Shown here: positions 52,937 to 61,560 of the stretch, one piece after another
How positions within the stretch are numbered: position 1 is the first letter of the stretch
How the letters are laid out: every line of letters starts with the position of its first letter
From: Bacillota bacterium
GTDB taxonomy: Bacteria > Bacillota > Clostridia > Oscillospirales > Ruminococcaceae
Direction of reading: 5' to 3'
Length of the DNA stretch: 64,000 nt
Assembly (NCBI GenBank): GCA_029572815.1
Contig: JAKPUQ010000089.1
Location: 62,001-126,000, forward strand
Notes under the pieces: model-generated
The model's input: only the letters and a program-made list of their open reading frames with translations
The model's database searches: none
Told to the model about the DNA's origin: nothing
Translations under genes and position numbers: made by a program

Positions 52937-54148
52937 ATGAAGAAGATAGGTTTTGTTATCCCGTGGTACGGCGAGAATATTCCCGGCGGAGCGGAAATGG
53001 AGCTCCGGCAGGTGACTGACCGCCTCCACAGGGCAGGGGTGGAGCTGGAGATACTGACCACCTGTATAAAGGACGCAGGCTCGGACTGGAGCCGCAACTT
53101 CCACAAGGAGGGCACTGAGACTGCCTCAAACGGCATAACCGTAAGAAGGTTCAGAGTGGGTGAGAGAAATGCCGCGGCTTTTGACGCGGTGAACGCAAAG
53201 CTCATGAAGGGCATGAGGATAACTCCCGCCGAGGAGGACGTCTTCCTTACGGAAATGGCGGAGTGCTCAGCCCTCTACGGCTATATGAAGGAGCACAGCG
53301 AGGAGTACAGCCTCTTTGTGTTCATACCCTACCTGCTCTGCACCACCTATAACGGAACGAAGATGTTCCCGGAGAAATCGGTGCTGATACCCTGCTTCCA
53401 CGACGAGGCTTATGCCTATATATCACGGTATAAAGAGGTGTTCCCCAAGGCTGCGGGAATGATATTCAATGCCCGTCCCGAGTCGGAGCTTGCAGAGAGG
53501 CTCTACGGCTTCTCAAAGAGCGGCACCAAGACCATAGTCATGGGAATAGGCATGGATACTGACATAAAGCCCGACGCCGATGCCTTCCGTAAAAAGTTCG
53601 GCATAGACAGTCCCTTTATCGTCTACGCAGGACGTAAGGACAAGGGCAAAAACGTCCACACTCTGGTGCAGTATTTTGCGGAGTATCTCAAGCGCCGCGA
53701 CACCGACCTGAAGCTGGTGCTTATGGGCGGCGGCAGCATTGAGCTCCCCGACGAGCTGGTAAGGCAGAAGCGGATAATCGACCTGGGTTTCGTGGATATA
53801 CAGGACAAGTATAACGGACAGGCAGCGGCAGAGTTCCTCTGTCAGCCTTCAAAGAACGAGAGCTTCTCCCTGGTCATAATGGAGAGCTGGCTCTGCGGAC
53901 GCCCCGTGCTGGTACACAGCGGCTGTCCCGTCACAAGGAACTTCGTATCGGAGTCCGACGGCGGTCTCTATTTCGGTGATTACTTCGAGTTCGAGGGCTG
54001 CACCGACTGGATCCTCCGCAACAGGGAAAAGGCTGCACTCATGGGAAGAAACGGCGGAGACTACGTCCGCAGCAACTTTGCATGGGACGTCATCGTCGAG
54101 AAATACAAGAAGTTTTTCGCAGAAGTCATCGGAGAAAGGGAACAATGA
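52937..54148 (+). CDS. GT4 glycosyltransferase, first of a duplicated pair
   Basis: The 403-aa protein starts KKIGFVIPWYGENIPGGAEMELRQV, a common GT4 acceptor-domain opening. The donor domain has FIVYAGRKDKGKNVHTLVQYF near 228 and the E-x7-E motif KNESFSLVIMESW near 312, with DGGLYFGDYFEFEG later. The next gene has the same late motif and overall layout, so the two are paralogues. AAAGGA precedes the start; the end overlaps the next gene by 4 bases. Confidence 0.9.
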   Translation: MKKIGFVIPWYGENIPGGAEMELRQVTDRLHRAGVELEILTTCIKDAGSDWSRNFHKEGTETASNGITVRRFRVGERNAAAFDAVNAKLMKGMRITPAEEDVFLTEMAECSALYGYMKEHSEEYSLFVFIPYLLCTTYNGTKMFPEKSVLIPCFHDEAYAYISRYKEVFPKAAGMIFNARPESELAERLYGFSKSGTKTIVMGIGMDTDIKPDADAFRKKFGIDSPFIVYAGRKDKGKNVHTLVQYFAEYLKRRDTDLKLVLMGGGSIELPDELVRQKRIIDLGFVDIQDKYNGQAAAEFLCQPSKNESFSLVIMESWLCGRPVLVHSGCPVTRNFVSESDGGLYFGDYFEFEGCTDWILRNREKAALMGRNGGDYVRSNFAWDVIVEKYKKFFAEVIGEREQ

Positions 54149-55332
54149 AAAGGATAGCGCTTGTAAATCAGAGATACGGCCTTGAGGTAAACGGCGGCTC
54201 GGAGTACTACACAAGGCTCATTGCCGAAAGGCTCACGGGCGAGTTTGAAGTGGACGTCATTACCACAAAGGCTCTTGAATATACCACATGGGAAAACTAT
54301 TACACTGCCGACGAGGAGGAGATAAACGGAGTAAGAGTGCTCCGCTTCCCTGTTGAGAAGCCCCGTGCAAAGGACTTCAACGAATTCAACGGGAAATACC
54401 TCGCTTCGGGCAGCTACGATACAGAGACAGAGAAAATATGGTTCGAGAAGCAGGGGCCCTATTCTCCTGCGGCTATCGACTATATCCGCGCCTCAAAGGA
54501 TAAGTACGATGTGTTCATCTTCGTGACCTATCTCTACTACCTGACAGTACAGGGACTCCCCGAGGTGGCTGAAAAGTCCATAATGATACCCACCGCTCAC
54601 GATGAGCCCTTCATACACTTCGAGACCTACAAGACCTTTTTCAAGCTGCCCAGGGCTTATGTGTTCCTCACCGACGAGGAGAAGGCTCTGGTGCAGGGAC
54701 TTTTCCGCTGTGAGGATACCCCCTGCCGCGTAATGGGCACGGGAGTCGAGGTGCCCTGTCAGACCGATGAGACTGCATTCCGCAGCAAATTCGGCATTGA
54801 GGGCGACTACATCATATACGTGGGACGTATCGACGAGGGCAAATGCTGCCCTGAGATGTTCAGATACTTCCTTGAATACAAGAAGCGCCGTCCCGACAGT
54901 ACGCTGAAGCTGGTGCTCATGGGCAAGCCCGTCTGCGAGATACCGAAGCATAAGGACATAATCAGCCTCGGCTTCGTCAGCGAGGAGGACAAGTTCAGCG
55001 GCATATCCGGGGCAAAATGCCTTGTGCTGCCCTCAAGGTTCGAGAGCCTGTCCATTTCCGTTCTGGAGGCTATGACCCTCTCCGTCCCCGTTATCGTAAA
55101 CGGCGGCTGCGAGGTGCTTAAAGGACACTGCGTAAAGAGCAACGGCGGTCTCTACTATACCGATTACTTCGAGTTCGAGGGCATACTTGACTATGTGTTC
55201 TCCCATGACAGGGAGTACGCGATAATGCGCAGAAATGCCGAAGCCTATGTGGAGGAAAACTACCGCTGGGAAGTGATAATGCGCAATTTCAGCGAGATGA
55301 TAAACAATATCTGCAAGGAGCGAAAGTATTAG
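54145..55332 (+). CDS. GT4 glycosyltransferase, second of a duplicated pair
   Basis: The 395-aa protein begins KRIALVNQRYGLEVNGGSEYY. Donor-domain elements are YIIYVGRIDEGKCCPEMFRYF near 230 and SRFESLSISVLEAMT near 315, followed by SNGGLYYTDYFEFEGILD as in its neighbour. The start 54145 overlaps the upstream stop (ATGA); the frame extends to 54082, but that part lies in the upstream gene without a site. It ends exactly before the 821-aa membrane gene. Confidence 0.9.
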   Translation: MKRIALVNQRYGLEVNGGSEYYTRLIAERLTGEFEVDVITTKALEYTTWENYYTADEEEINGVRVLRFPVEKPRAKDFNEFNGKYLASGSYDTETEKIWFEKQGPYSPAAIDYIRASKDKYDVFIFVTYLYYLTVQGLPEVAEKSIMIPTAHDEPFIHFETYKTFFKLPRAYVFLTDEEKALVQGLFRCEDTPCRVMGTGVEVPCQTDETAFRSKFGIEGDYIIYVGRIDEGKCCPEMFRYFLEYKKRRPDSTLKLVLMGKPVCEIPKHKDIISLGFVSEEDKFSGISGAKCLVLPSRFESLSISVLEAMTLSVPVIVNGGCEVLKGHCVKSNGGLYYTDYFEFEGILDYVFSHDREYAIMRRNAEAYVEENYRWEVIMRNFSEMINNICKERKY

Positions 55333-57798
55333 ATGTTATTTGCTGCGATATGCTTAGTCGGAGTTATATTCAGTATGCTTGGCGGCGTGGTATGGTTCAG
55401 GAACAAGAACCTTATCGAGGGCGTCATCATGGGAACTGTTATGTGGTTCTTCATCCATATTTTTGTCAGCATGGGACTTTTCGTCATAGACAAGTATACC
55501 GTGTTCCGCACAGGCTTCGGAGCCGCTGCGGTAAGTATAGCGGTGTTTGTGCTGGCAGTCTTCCTGCGCAGGAGCAAGCCCTTCCGCTGGAAGCACATAT
55601 TCAGGCATGACCTTTCCGTGAAGGATATGCTCATACCCCTGATAATCAGCCTTCTTGCACTTCCCCTTGTCACCACCAAGAACGAGTTCTTCGGCATGGG
55701 TCAGGATCAGGGAGTGTACCAGACACAGGCCATACTCTTCATGAACGGCGATACCAAGCGCCAGAAGGATATAACAGAGTATCATGAGGTCACCGACGAG
55801 AGTGAAAAGGCTACTCTTAAGTACAATATCCACAGCAAGCTGGCGGGATATGATATCCCCCACGCGGAATATCCCGATACTGTTTATGACAGGAGTATTG
55901 GCGAATCATCGGGAATAATCCACGGTATCCCTACATATTCGGCTTTGCTTGCCATGTGGGGAAGCATATTCGGCATGGAGCATATGGAGGACTTCGAGAC
56001 CATACTTTATGTGTGCCTTATCTTCATCATATACTTCATTACCCGTTCACTCAAGCTTAAAAAGACCACCTCTGCCTGCGTCTGTGCGCTTACGGCGCTG
56101 GCTCCCGTTATCATATGGACGGCGAAATCCTCCCTTACAGAGATAATGCTCACCCTGGTGCCTGCGGTCTTCCTCTACTTCATCACCGATGAGGACAGCA
56201 AGCAGCGGTGGATGTCCGTGATCCCTGTGGCAGTTTTCGGCTGCTATCATGTATCCCTGTACACCATGCTTCCAATGTTCATCATGGTATACGGCGGAAT
56301 GTATGTGTTCACAAGAGAGCGCCAGTATGCGGTGCTCATGCCCGTTACAGTGGCAGGATATCTGGCAAGCTTCTTCATGATGAAGCAGGTGCAGCCCTTC
56401 TACACCATGAACAACTACAGCCCCCTCTTTGTGGGAGGCATAGGAGTACACAATATCACCACAGTGGTAATTGCGGGTTCAGCTGCGGCATTTGTCGCTG
56501 TCATCATCTTTGACCTCATAGTGAAGAAGCTGACAAAGAAGGACTTCTCACAGAAGAAGTTCCTGAAAAAGGCTTCTTCATCGAAGCTTTTCGGACTTCT
56601 GCTGAGACTGCTGATAATACTGCCCTGTGCGTACATCATCATAAAGGCCTTCATGACATACAGTGACTGGGAGTCCGCAAGCCATGTCACACTCTGGGGC
56701 TTCTGCGCGAATGTGGGCTTCCTTGTGATGCCTCTTGCAATAGTTTCTGCACTTATCTTCGTGAAGTTCTTTGCAGAGTCGCAGCAGCGTCTTGTGGTGT
56801 TCATCATGTTCTTCTACTGCGTACTCATCTACTCAGCCTTCCTGCGCTATGAGATACGCTATTACTTCTACTTCTCACGCTATCTTGCGCCCTTTATACC
56901 TGTGGGCATACTCTTCAGCGGACTTGCTCTGGACCGCTTCGGCGGAAAGCTGCTCATACCGGCGGCTGCGGCATCATTCCTGTTCATCGCAAGATATGAT
57001 GCCTACCTCATCTGGCACAAGGACGATACCCGTATCGAGTGGAGCGTTCTCAGCGACCTTGCGGACTTCATCGAGGAGGACGAATGTGTGGTCATCTCCA
57101 ACGATTACGCCTCAAGGCTGTGGCTCCCCATAAGGAGCATGACAGGTGCTCACGTTATCCCCGAGGATACAGGAGACCCTGAGCAGCTTGACAGACTTGC
57201 CGCAAGATACGGAAGGGTAATGGTAATTACCAAGGATATACTGGACGAGGAGGACTACACCGCTGTATACTCCAACAAGATACACCACATCGAGGACGAT
57301 ATGGTAAATACGGGAACTATCGTACCCATGCCGAAATTCTTCTACAGCTTCCTTGAGGAGATACACCTTTACTCCTACGATAAATACAGATTTATCTATA
57401 CCGCCGAGGGCGACTACGCCAAGATGAGCGGCTTCGGTGCGCTGGAGATAAGCTTCTGCTGGACCGACAGCGAGGAGGCACAGGTGGAATGCGGCCTTTA
57501 TCCGGGAGATTATGATATCACCATGGAGATGGGCTGCGGCATCCCTCTTGATAAAATAGGCAAAGACAAGGTAGAGGTTACCCTCCTGCTCAACGGCGAG
57601 GAGATAGGCACACAGGCAATAACACAGGAGAACAACGGTCAGCCCCTCCATTTCAGCGCTGAGGAGGACCAGGTGCTTGAGGGCGAGAATATCCTTGAGA
57701 TACGTGCCCCGCTGTGGAGCGCTTCGCTTTCAAATCCCAACGATAACCGCGAGCTGGGCATTCCTGTCAGCTCTGTACGTTTTTCGCCAGCCTCATAA
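55333..57798 (+). CDS. Large GT-C-like membrane protein
   Basis: The 821-aa protein has about 12-13 hydrophobic helices up to residue 560 and a soluble, probably extracellular C-terminal part (about 570-821). The first large loop contains GMGQDQGVYQTQAILF with Asp125, like the acidic first-loop motif of GT-C transferases that use polyprenyl-phosphate sugars (GT39/GT83 type). A GT2 of the polyprenyl-phosphate-hexose-synthase type lies just downstream and could supply the lipid-linked sugar. So it may add side-chain sugars outside the cell. A polymerase/ligase role cannot be excluded. It starts directly after the upstream stop. Confidence 0.75.
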   Translation: MLFAAICLVGVIFSMLGGVVWFRNKNLIEGVIMGTVMWFFIHIFVSMGLFVIDKYTVFRTGFGAAAVSIAVFVLAVFLRRSKPFRWKHIFRHDLSVKDMLIPLIISLLALPLVTTKNEFFGMGQDQGVYQTQAILFMNGDTKRQKDITEYHEVTDESEKATLKYNIHSKLAGYDIPHAEYPDTVYDRSIGESSGIIHGIPTYSALLAMWGSIFGMEHMEDFETILYVCLIFIIYFITRSLKLKKTTSACVCALTALAPVIIWTAKSSLTEIMLTLVPAVFLYFITDEDSKQRWMSVIPVAVFGCYHVSLYTMLPMFIMVYGGMYVFTRERQYAVLMPVTVAGYLASFFMMKQVQPFYTMNNYSPLFVGGIGVHNITTVVIAGSAAAFVAVIIFDLIVKKLTKKDFSQKKFLKKASSSKLFGLLLRLLIILPCAYIIIKAFMTYSDWESASHVTLWGFCANVGFLVMPLAIVSALIFVKFFAESQQRLVVFIMFFYCVLIYSAFLRYEIRYYFYFSRYLAPFIPVGILFSGLALDRFGGKLLIPAAAASFLFIARYDAYLIWHKDDTRIEWSVLSDLADFIEEDECVVISNDYASRLWLPIRSMTGAHVIPEDTGDPEQLDRLAARYGRVMVITKDILDEEDYTAVYSNKIHHIEDDMVNTGTIVPMPKFFYSFLEEIHLYSYDKYRFIYTAEGDYAKMSGFGALEISFCWTDSEEAQVECGLYPGDYDITMEMGCGIPLDKIGKDKVEVTLLLNGEEIGTQAITQENNGQPLHFSAEEDQVLEGENILEIRAPLWSASLSNPNDNRELGIPVSSVRFSPAS

Positions 57799-57817
57799 AG
57801 AAAGGAACTGAGATAAA

Positions 57818-58804
57818 ATGAAGCTTATCATACAGATACCATGCTATAACGAGGAGGAGACCCTTGAGCTCGCTTATAATGACCTGCCCAGGCATATAGA
57901 CGGTATCGACACCATAGAATATCTTATCATTAATGACGGAAGCCGCGATAATACAGTTGCCCGCGCAAGGGAGCTGGGCTTCCACCATATAGTTTCGTTC
58001 AAGTGCAACAAGGGTCTTGCCAAGGGCTTTATGGCAGGCATCGACGCCTGTCTCCACCTGGGTGCGGATATAATCGTCAACACCGACGCCGACAATCAGT
58101 ACTGCGGCGCCGATATCGAGAAGATAGTCCGCCCCATTCTCGACGAGAAGGCTGATATCGTCATCGGCGAGAGACCCATTGACCAGACCGAGCATTTCTC
58201 ATGGAAAAAGAAGAAGTTCCAGCACCTGGGAAGCTGGGTTGTGCGCGTGGCTTCGGGCACAGATATCCCCGACGCTCCCAGCGGTTTCAGAGCCTATTCC
58301 CGTGAGGCTGCACTGAGACTCAATGTTGTAAACGAGTACACCTACACCCTTGAGACTATAATCCAGGCAGGCAATAACAAGACTGCCATGACATCGGTGC
58401 CCATAAGGACCAACCCCGAGACCAGACCCTCACGTCTTTTCTCAAGTATGTGGCGCTACATGAAGCGTTCATCAACTGTCATCACGCGCTCCTTCGTAAT
58501 GTACAAGCCCCTCAAGTTCTTCATGACCTTAGGCTTTGTACTGCTCCTTATCGGTGCTGTACTGGGAGTGCGCTTCCTGATACTCATGGCTATGGGAGAG
58601 GGCGACGGTCACGTTCAGTCCCTTATCCTGACGGCTATACTCCTGATGATGGGCTTCCAGACCGTGACTCTCGGACTTCTCGGCGACACCATCGCCTCCA
58701 ACCGCAAGCTCCTTGAGGACGTTCAGTACAGAGTGAGAAAGATAGAGTGCGGAAAGAGCGACGAGGAGCAGAGGCGCTCTGCGGAAAAGGTGGATGAGAA
58801 ATGA
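57818..58804 (+). CDS. GT2 glycosyltransferase, polyprenyl-phosphate-sugar synthase type
   Basis: The 328-aa protein has a GT-A domain with IQIPCYNEEETLELA at 5-19, INDGSRDNT near 38, and the metal-binding NTDADNQY near 88, like DPM1/ArnC enzymes. Two C-terminal helices (about 230-255 and 270-292) anchor it. The usual reaction is sugar transfer from a nucleotide donor to polyprenyl phosphate, which could feed the upstream GT-C-like protein. AAAGGA precedes the start and the end overlaps the next gene by 4 bases. Confidence 0.88.
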   Translation: MKLIIQIPCYNEEETLELAYNDLPRHIDGIDTIEYLIINDGSRDNTVARARELGFHHIVSFKCNKGLAKGFMAGIDACLHLGADIIVNTDADNQYCGADIEKIVRPILDEKADIVIGERPIDQTEHFSWKKKKFQHLGSWVVRVASGTDIPDAPSGFRAYSREAALRLNVVNEYTYTLETIIQAGNNKTAMTSVPIRTNPETRPSRLFSSMWRYMKRSSTVITRSFVMYKPLKFFMTLGFVLLLIGAVLGVRFLILMAMGEGDGHVQSLILTAILLMMGFQTVTLGLLGDTIASNRKLLEDVQYRVRKIECGKSDEEQRRSAEKVDEK

Positions 58805-59961
58805 GCGAGAAGAAAAAGAGAAAAAAAGTGGTTATGATAGGTCCCGTTTACCCCTATAAGGGAGGTATCGCCTATAACACCGCGACTATGATAAACAGCC
58901 TGAAAAAGCGCTTTAATGTTAAGACTGTCTCCTATAAGATGCAGTACCCCAAGCTCCTTTTCAGAAAGCCCCAGAAGGACTACAGCAACAGCCTTTTCAA
59001 GATAGACGATGCGCAGTTCCTGATAAATACTGCAAATCCATTCAACTGGATAAATACGGCGAGAAAAATCAGGAAGATGCGCCCCGACTTCATAGTCATA
59101 CACTGGTGGCATCCCTATTTCGCACCCTGCTACGGCTGTCTTTCATTCATGCTGAGAAAGATACCCCGCATCTTCATCTGCCACAACGTCTTTCCTCATG
59201 AGAACTTCCCCATGCAGAAGACTCTGGCAAGGTTCGCACTGAAGCGCGGTTCGGCTTATATCACACATTCCGAATCTGACGCCGAGGACTTAAAGCTTAT
59301 CAAGTCTGACCCAATTTTCAAGGCGGCTGACCTTCCCGTACACAATCAGTACAACCTCCACCACCTGACCGTGGAGGAGGGGAGAAAGGCAGCAGGTATC
59401 GCCCCCGAGAAGAAGATACTGCTGTTTTTCGGTTTTGTCCGCGAGTATAAGGGACTCCGCCACATCATAAAGGCAATGCCCGAGATCGTGAAGTATGACT
59501 CAAATATAGAGCTCTGGGTAGTTGGCGAGTTCCGCGACGACAAGGACTCATACATGGAGCTGATAAAGAAGGGCGGAGCAGAGAGCAATATCAAGATAGT
59601 TGACGGTTATATCCCCGACGAGGAGATAGAGAAGTACTTCGCCTCCTGCGATATAGTTGTTCTTCCCTATGAATCGGCGACCCAGAGCGGTATCGTCCAG
59701 ATGGCATACGGCTTCGACAAGCCCGTTATAGTCACCGATGTGGGAGGTATCCCCGAGGTGGTGGACGAGGGCAAGACAGGCTATATCGTCCCTCCGAAGG
59801 ATCCCCACGCCCTTGCAGAGGCAGTAAAGAGGTTCTTCAGCGAGGGAAATGCTGATGAAATGACAAAGTGCGTCCGCGCGGAGGCTGACAGACGCTCCTG
59901 GGACAAGATGGTGGATAACATCGAAGAGCTCTATGAGAAGGCAATGCGCCATGAAGGATAA
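58801..59961 (+). CDS. GT4-like glycosyltransferase
   Basis: The 386-aa protein has an opening VVMIGPVYPYKGGIAYNTATM, HWWHPYFAPCYG near 101, LLFFGFVREYKGLRHII near 202 and the donor motif YESATQSGIVQMAYG near 288, in which the second glutamate of E-x7-E is missing, as in one GT4 subgroup. AEADRRSWDKMVDNIEELY ends the protein. Its last codons overlap the next gene's start by 11 bases. Confidence 0.88.
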   Translation: MSEKKKRKKVVMIGPVYPYKGGIAYNTATMINSLKKRFNVKTVSYKMQYPKLLFRKPQKDYSNSLFKIDDAQFLINTANPFNWINTARKIRKMRPDFIVIHWWHPYFAPCYGCLSFMLRKIPRIFICHNVFPHENFPMQKTLARFALKRGSAYITHSESDAEDLKLIKSDPIFKAADLPVHNQYNLHHLTVEEGRKAAGIAPEKKILLFFGFVREYKGLRHIIKAMPEIVKYDSNIELWVVGEFRDDKDSYMELIKKGGAESNIKIVDGYIPDEEIEKYFASCDIVVLPYESATQSGIVQMAYGFDKPVIVTDVGGIPEVVDEGKTGYIVPPKDPHALAEAVKRFFSEGNADEMTKCVRAEADRRSWDKMVDNIEELYEKAMRHEG

Positions 59962-60895
59962 GATAAACGTCAAAAAGCTCCTGAAGCTGGCAGGTCATCT
60001 CGTTGTTATAGCCGCACTGGCATTTGTGGTGAAGAAGATAATCGACATGGACATAAAGCTGTCGGATCTCAGCTCACCCCGTGTCATCGTTGCTTTTGCG
60101 GTGGGACTGGTCATACAGACCGCACAGATAGTCATAGCCTGCTGGTCCTGGCTCATGTTCACGCGCTCCCTTTCGGGGCAGAAGATACCCTATTCAGCGG
60201 CGATGCCCGTGTTTACAAGGTCCAACATATACAAGTACCTCCCCGGCAATGTGTTCCAGTATGTGGGAAGAAATCAGCTGGCGGCGGATATGAATATAAG
60301 CCATGTGGACGTAGCCTGCGCTACCATACTTGATGTGCTGTTCTGCGTGTTCTGGACAGGCATCATCTCAGTGGTGCTGCTGGGCGGAAGGATAGCGGAG
60401 CTCATGTCGAAATACGGACGGAACCTCCTCATCGTGGCAGCCGTGGGCATAGCGGTGCTTGCAGCCGGGGCAATAGTCATAAGGCTGAAGTTCAGGGACA
60501 GGGTAAGCTCCTATCTTTCACGGTATGCAAAGGCATTCAGCAAAGAGAGACGTCCTCAGCTCCTCTTTGGCATATTCTACTATTTCGTACACAATCTGGT
60601 GTCGGCAGCCATGTACTTTACCTGTCTCTGGCTCATAGTTCCTCAGGCAGGCACAGGGGAGCTTACAGCACTTACGGGAGCCTTCATGTTCGCGTGGATA
60701 ATAGGCTTCGTGACCCCCGGAGCTCCCGGCGGTATCGGTATAAGAGAGGGCGTTATGCTCTTTGTCTGCGGAGACAGCTATGCGGACAGGATAGTGCTGT
60801 TCGTGCTGGTAATGCGTATAGCCTCGGTATTTGCGGACGTAGCGGCATTCGTCATCGGAAAGGTCTACGAGAAAGCCCATAAGACAAAACAGTAG
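59951..60895 (+). CDS. UPF0104/LPG-synthase-type membrane protein
   Basis: The 314-aa protein has about eight helices and the family signature FVTPGAPGGIGIREGVML near residue 255, with RSNIYKYLPGNVFQYVGRN near 88. The family includes the flippase part of MprF and the archaeal AglD, with lipid or lipid-linked-sugar roles; no LysPG synthase domain is present. As the last gene of the export operon it may move a lipid-linked sugar for the GT-C-like protein. Start 59951 has GAAGG upstream; a longer frame to 59933 is less likely. Confidence 0.82.
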   Translation: MKDKINVKKLLKLAGHLVVIAALAFVVKKIIDMDIKLSDLSSPRVIVAFAVGLVIQTAQIVIACWSWLMFTRSLSGQKIPYSAAMPVFTRSNIYKYLPGNVFQYVGRNQLAADMNISHVDVACATILDVLFCVFWTGIISVVLLGGRIAELMSKYGRNLLIVAAVGIAVLAAGAIVIRLKFRDRVSSYLSRYAKAFSKERRPQLLFGIFYYFVHNLVSAAMYFTCLWLIVPQAGTGELTALTGAFMFAWIIGFVTPGAPGGIGIREGVMLFVCGDSYADRIVLFVLVMRIASVFADVAAFVIGKVYEKAHKTKQ

Positions 60896-60921
60896 GGAAC
60901 GCCGCCTCGGCGTTCCTTTTT
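60896..60921 (+). terminator. Terminator of the polysaccharide export operon
   Basis: GGAACGCCG-CCT-CGGCGTTCC-TTTTT: a perfect 9-bp stem directly after the stop. It begins with GTAGGGAACG, so it looks like a TGTAGGG-family hairpin used as terminator. Confidence 0.92.
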
Positions 60922-60942
60922 ATGTATGCCTTCGTGTGTACG

Positions 60943-60972
60943 AAAAAAGCAGCCCATGTAGGCTGCTTTTTT
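60943..60972. terminator. Bidirectional terminator
   Basis: AAAAAAGCAGCC and GGCTGCTTTTTT form a symmetric 12-bp stem with a 6-base loop, between two convergent genes; it serves the minus-strand gene at 60999 and backs up the plus-strand operon. Confidence 0.88.
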
Positions 60973-60998
60973 GCATATTCTAAGATAATCTCATTTTA

Positions 60999-61454
60999 TT
61001 ATACCGTAAAGTTTTTATTCCAGTTATGCAGTTCAAAATCAAGCTCATAAGGCTCGTTTGATATTACAGTACAAACAATATTGTTGTGAGGGTCATTAAT
61101 GTCTCTTTTTAAGTATTTTGGTCGGTTATTGTAATTATCATTTCCCTGAAATTCATATGAATCAAGAAGTTCAAGAGAAGAGGTCTTTACGGTAATGCAG
61201 AAATATGAGTCTTTGGCATGTGTGAATCTCATTTTTTCTACAGTGAATTTATCAGCGGAAATATCAAGTTCCTCTGCAATTATGTTCTTATCCGCCTCTG
61301 AGAACGTTGCTTTATTTAATATCGCAGGTTTGAAGAGCATATTTTTGAACAGTAAAATTATCCCGAAAATAAGAACTAAGACAAATAGTAACCCCGAGCA
61401 AATTATAAAAAGTTTTTTACTCATCAAGTGGTTTTGCTCATTTTTTTCATTCAT
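60999..61454 (-). CDS. AT-rich single-helix membrane protein, unknown
   Basis: A 151-aa protein with one hydrophobic segment (about 15-37) after a charged N-terminus and a hydrophilic, probably external remainder with no lipobox. The gene is clearly more AT-rich than its neighbours and has different codon use, which suggests recent acquisition. GAGG lies six bases before the ATG at 61454; a frame from 61466 also exists. I do not recognise the family. Confidence 0.68.
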   Translation of the reverse strand: MNEKNEQNHLMSKKLFIICSGLLFVLVLIFGIILLFKNMLFKPAILNKATFSEADKNIIAEELDISADKFTVEKMRFTHAKDSYFCITVKTSSLELLDSYEFQGNDNYNNRPKYLKRDINDPHNNIVCTVISNEPYELDFELHNWNKNFTV

Positions 61455-61480
61455 GGTATACCTCATTTAGAGATCAGCAG

Positions 61481-61538
61481 GAGAGCCGTTCCCTACATTA
61501 TCTGCATTATTGCAGGCAGATAGTATCCGCCCTGCAAG
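61481..61538. repeat. TGTAGGGAACGGC-type repeat next to metH
   Basis: The minus strand carries TGTAGGGAACGGC (61486-61498), as near 6331 and 60893. A partial inverted repeat TATCTGC...GCAGATA (61499-61523) and GATAGTATCC follow, similar to the core of the heptamer-bounded elements. Confidence 0.5.
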
Positions 61539-61539
61539 C

Positions 61540-61560
61540 TGACGGCTAATGGCTAAAGGC
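61540..61560. repeat. Heptameric tandem repeat array E
   Basis: Three units TGACGGC, TAATGGC, TAAAGGC (inverse orientation to array A) end exactly at the metH stop codon. Confidence 0.78.

Noticed and set aside
48305-60895. Teichoic acid exporter (TagGH) operon
   Set aside because: No tag/tar glycerol- or ribitol-phosphate polymerase is present, and the ATPase has a Wzt-type C-terminal domain.
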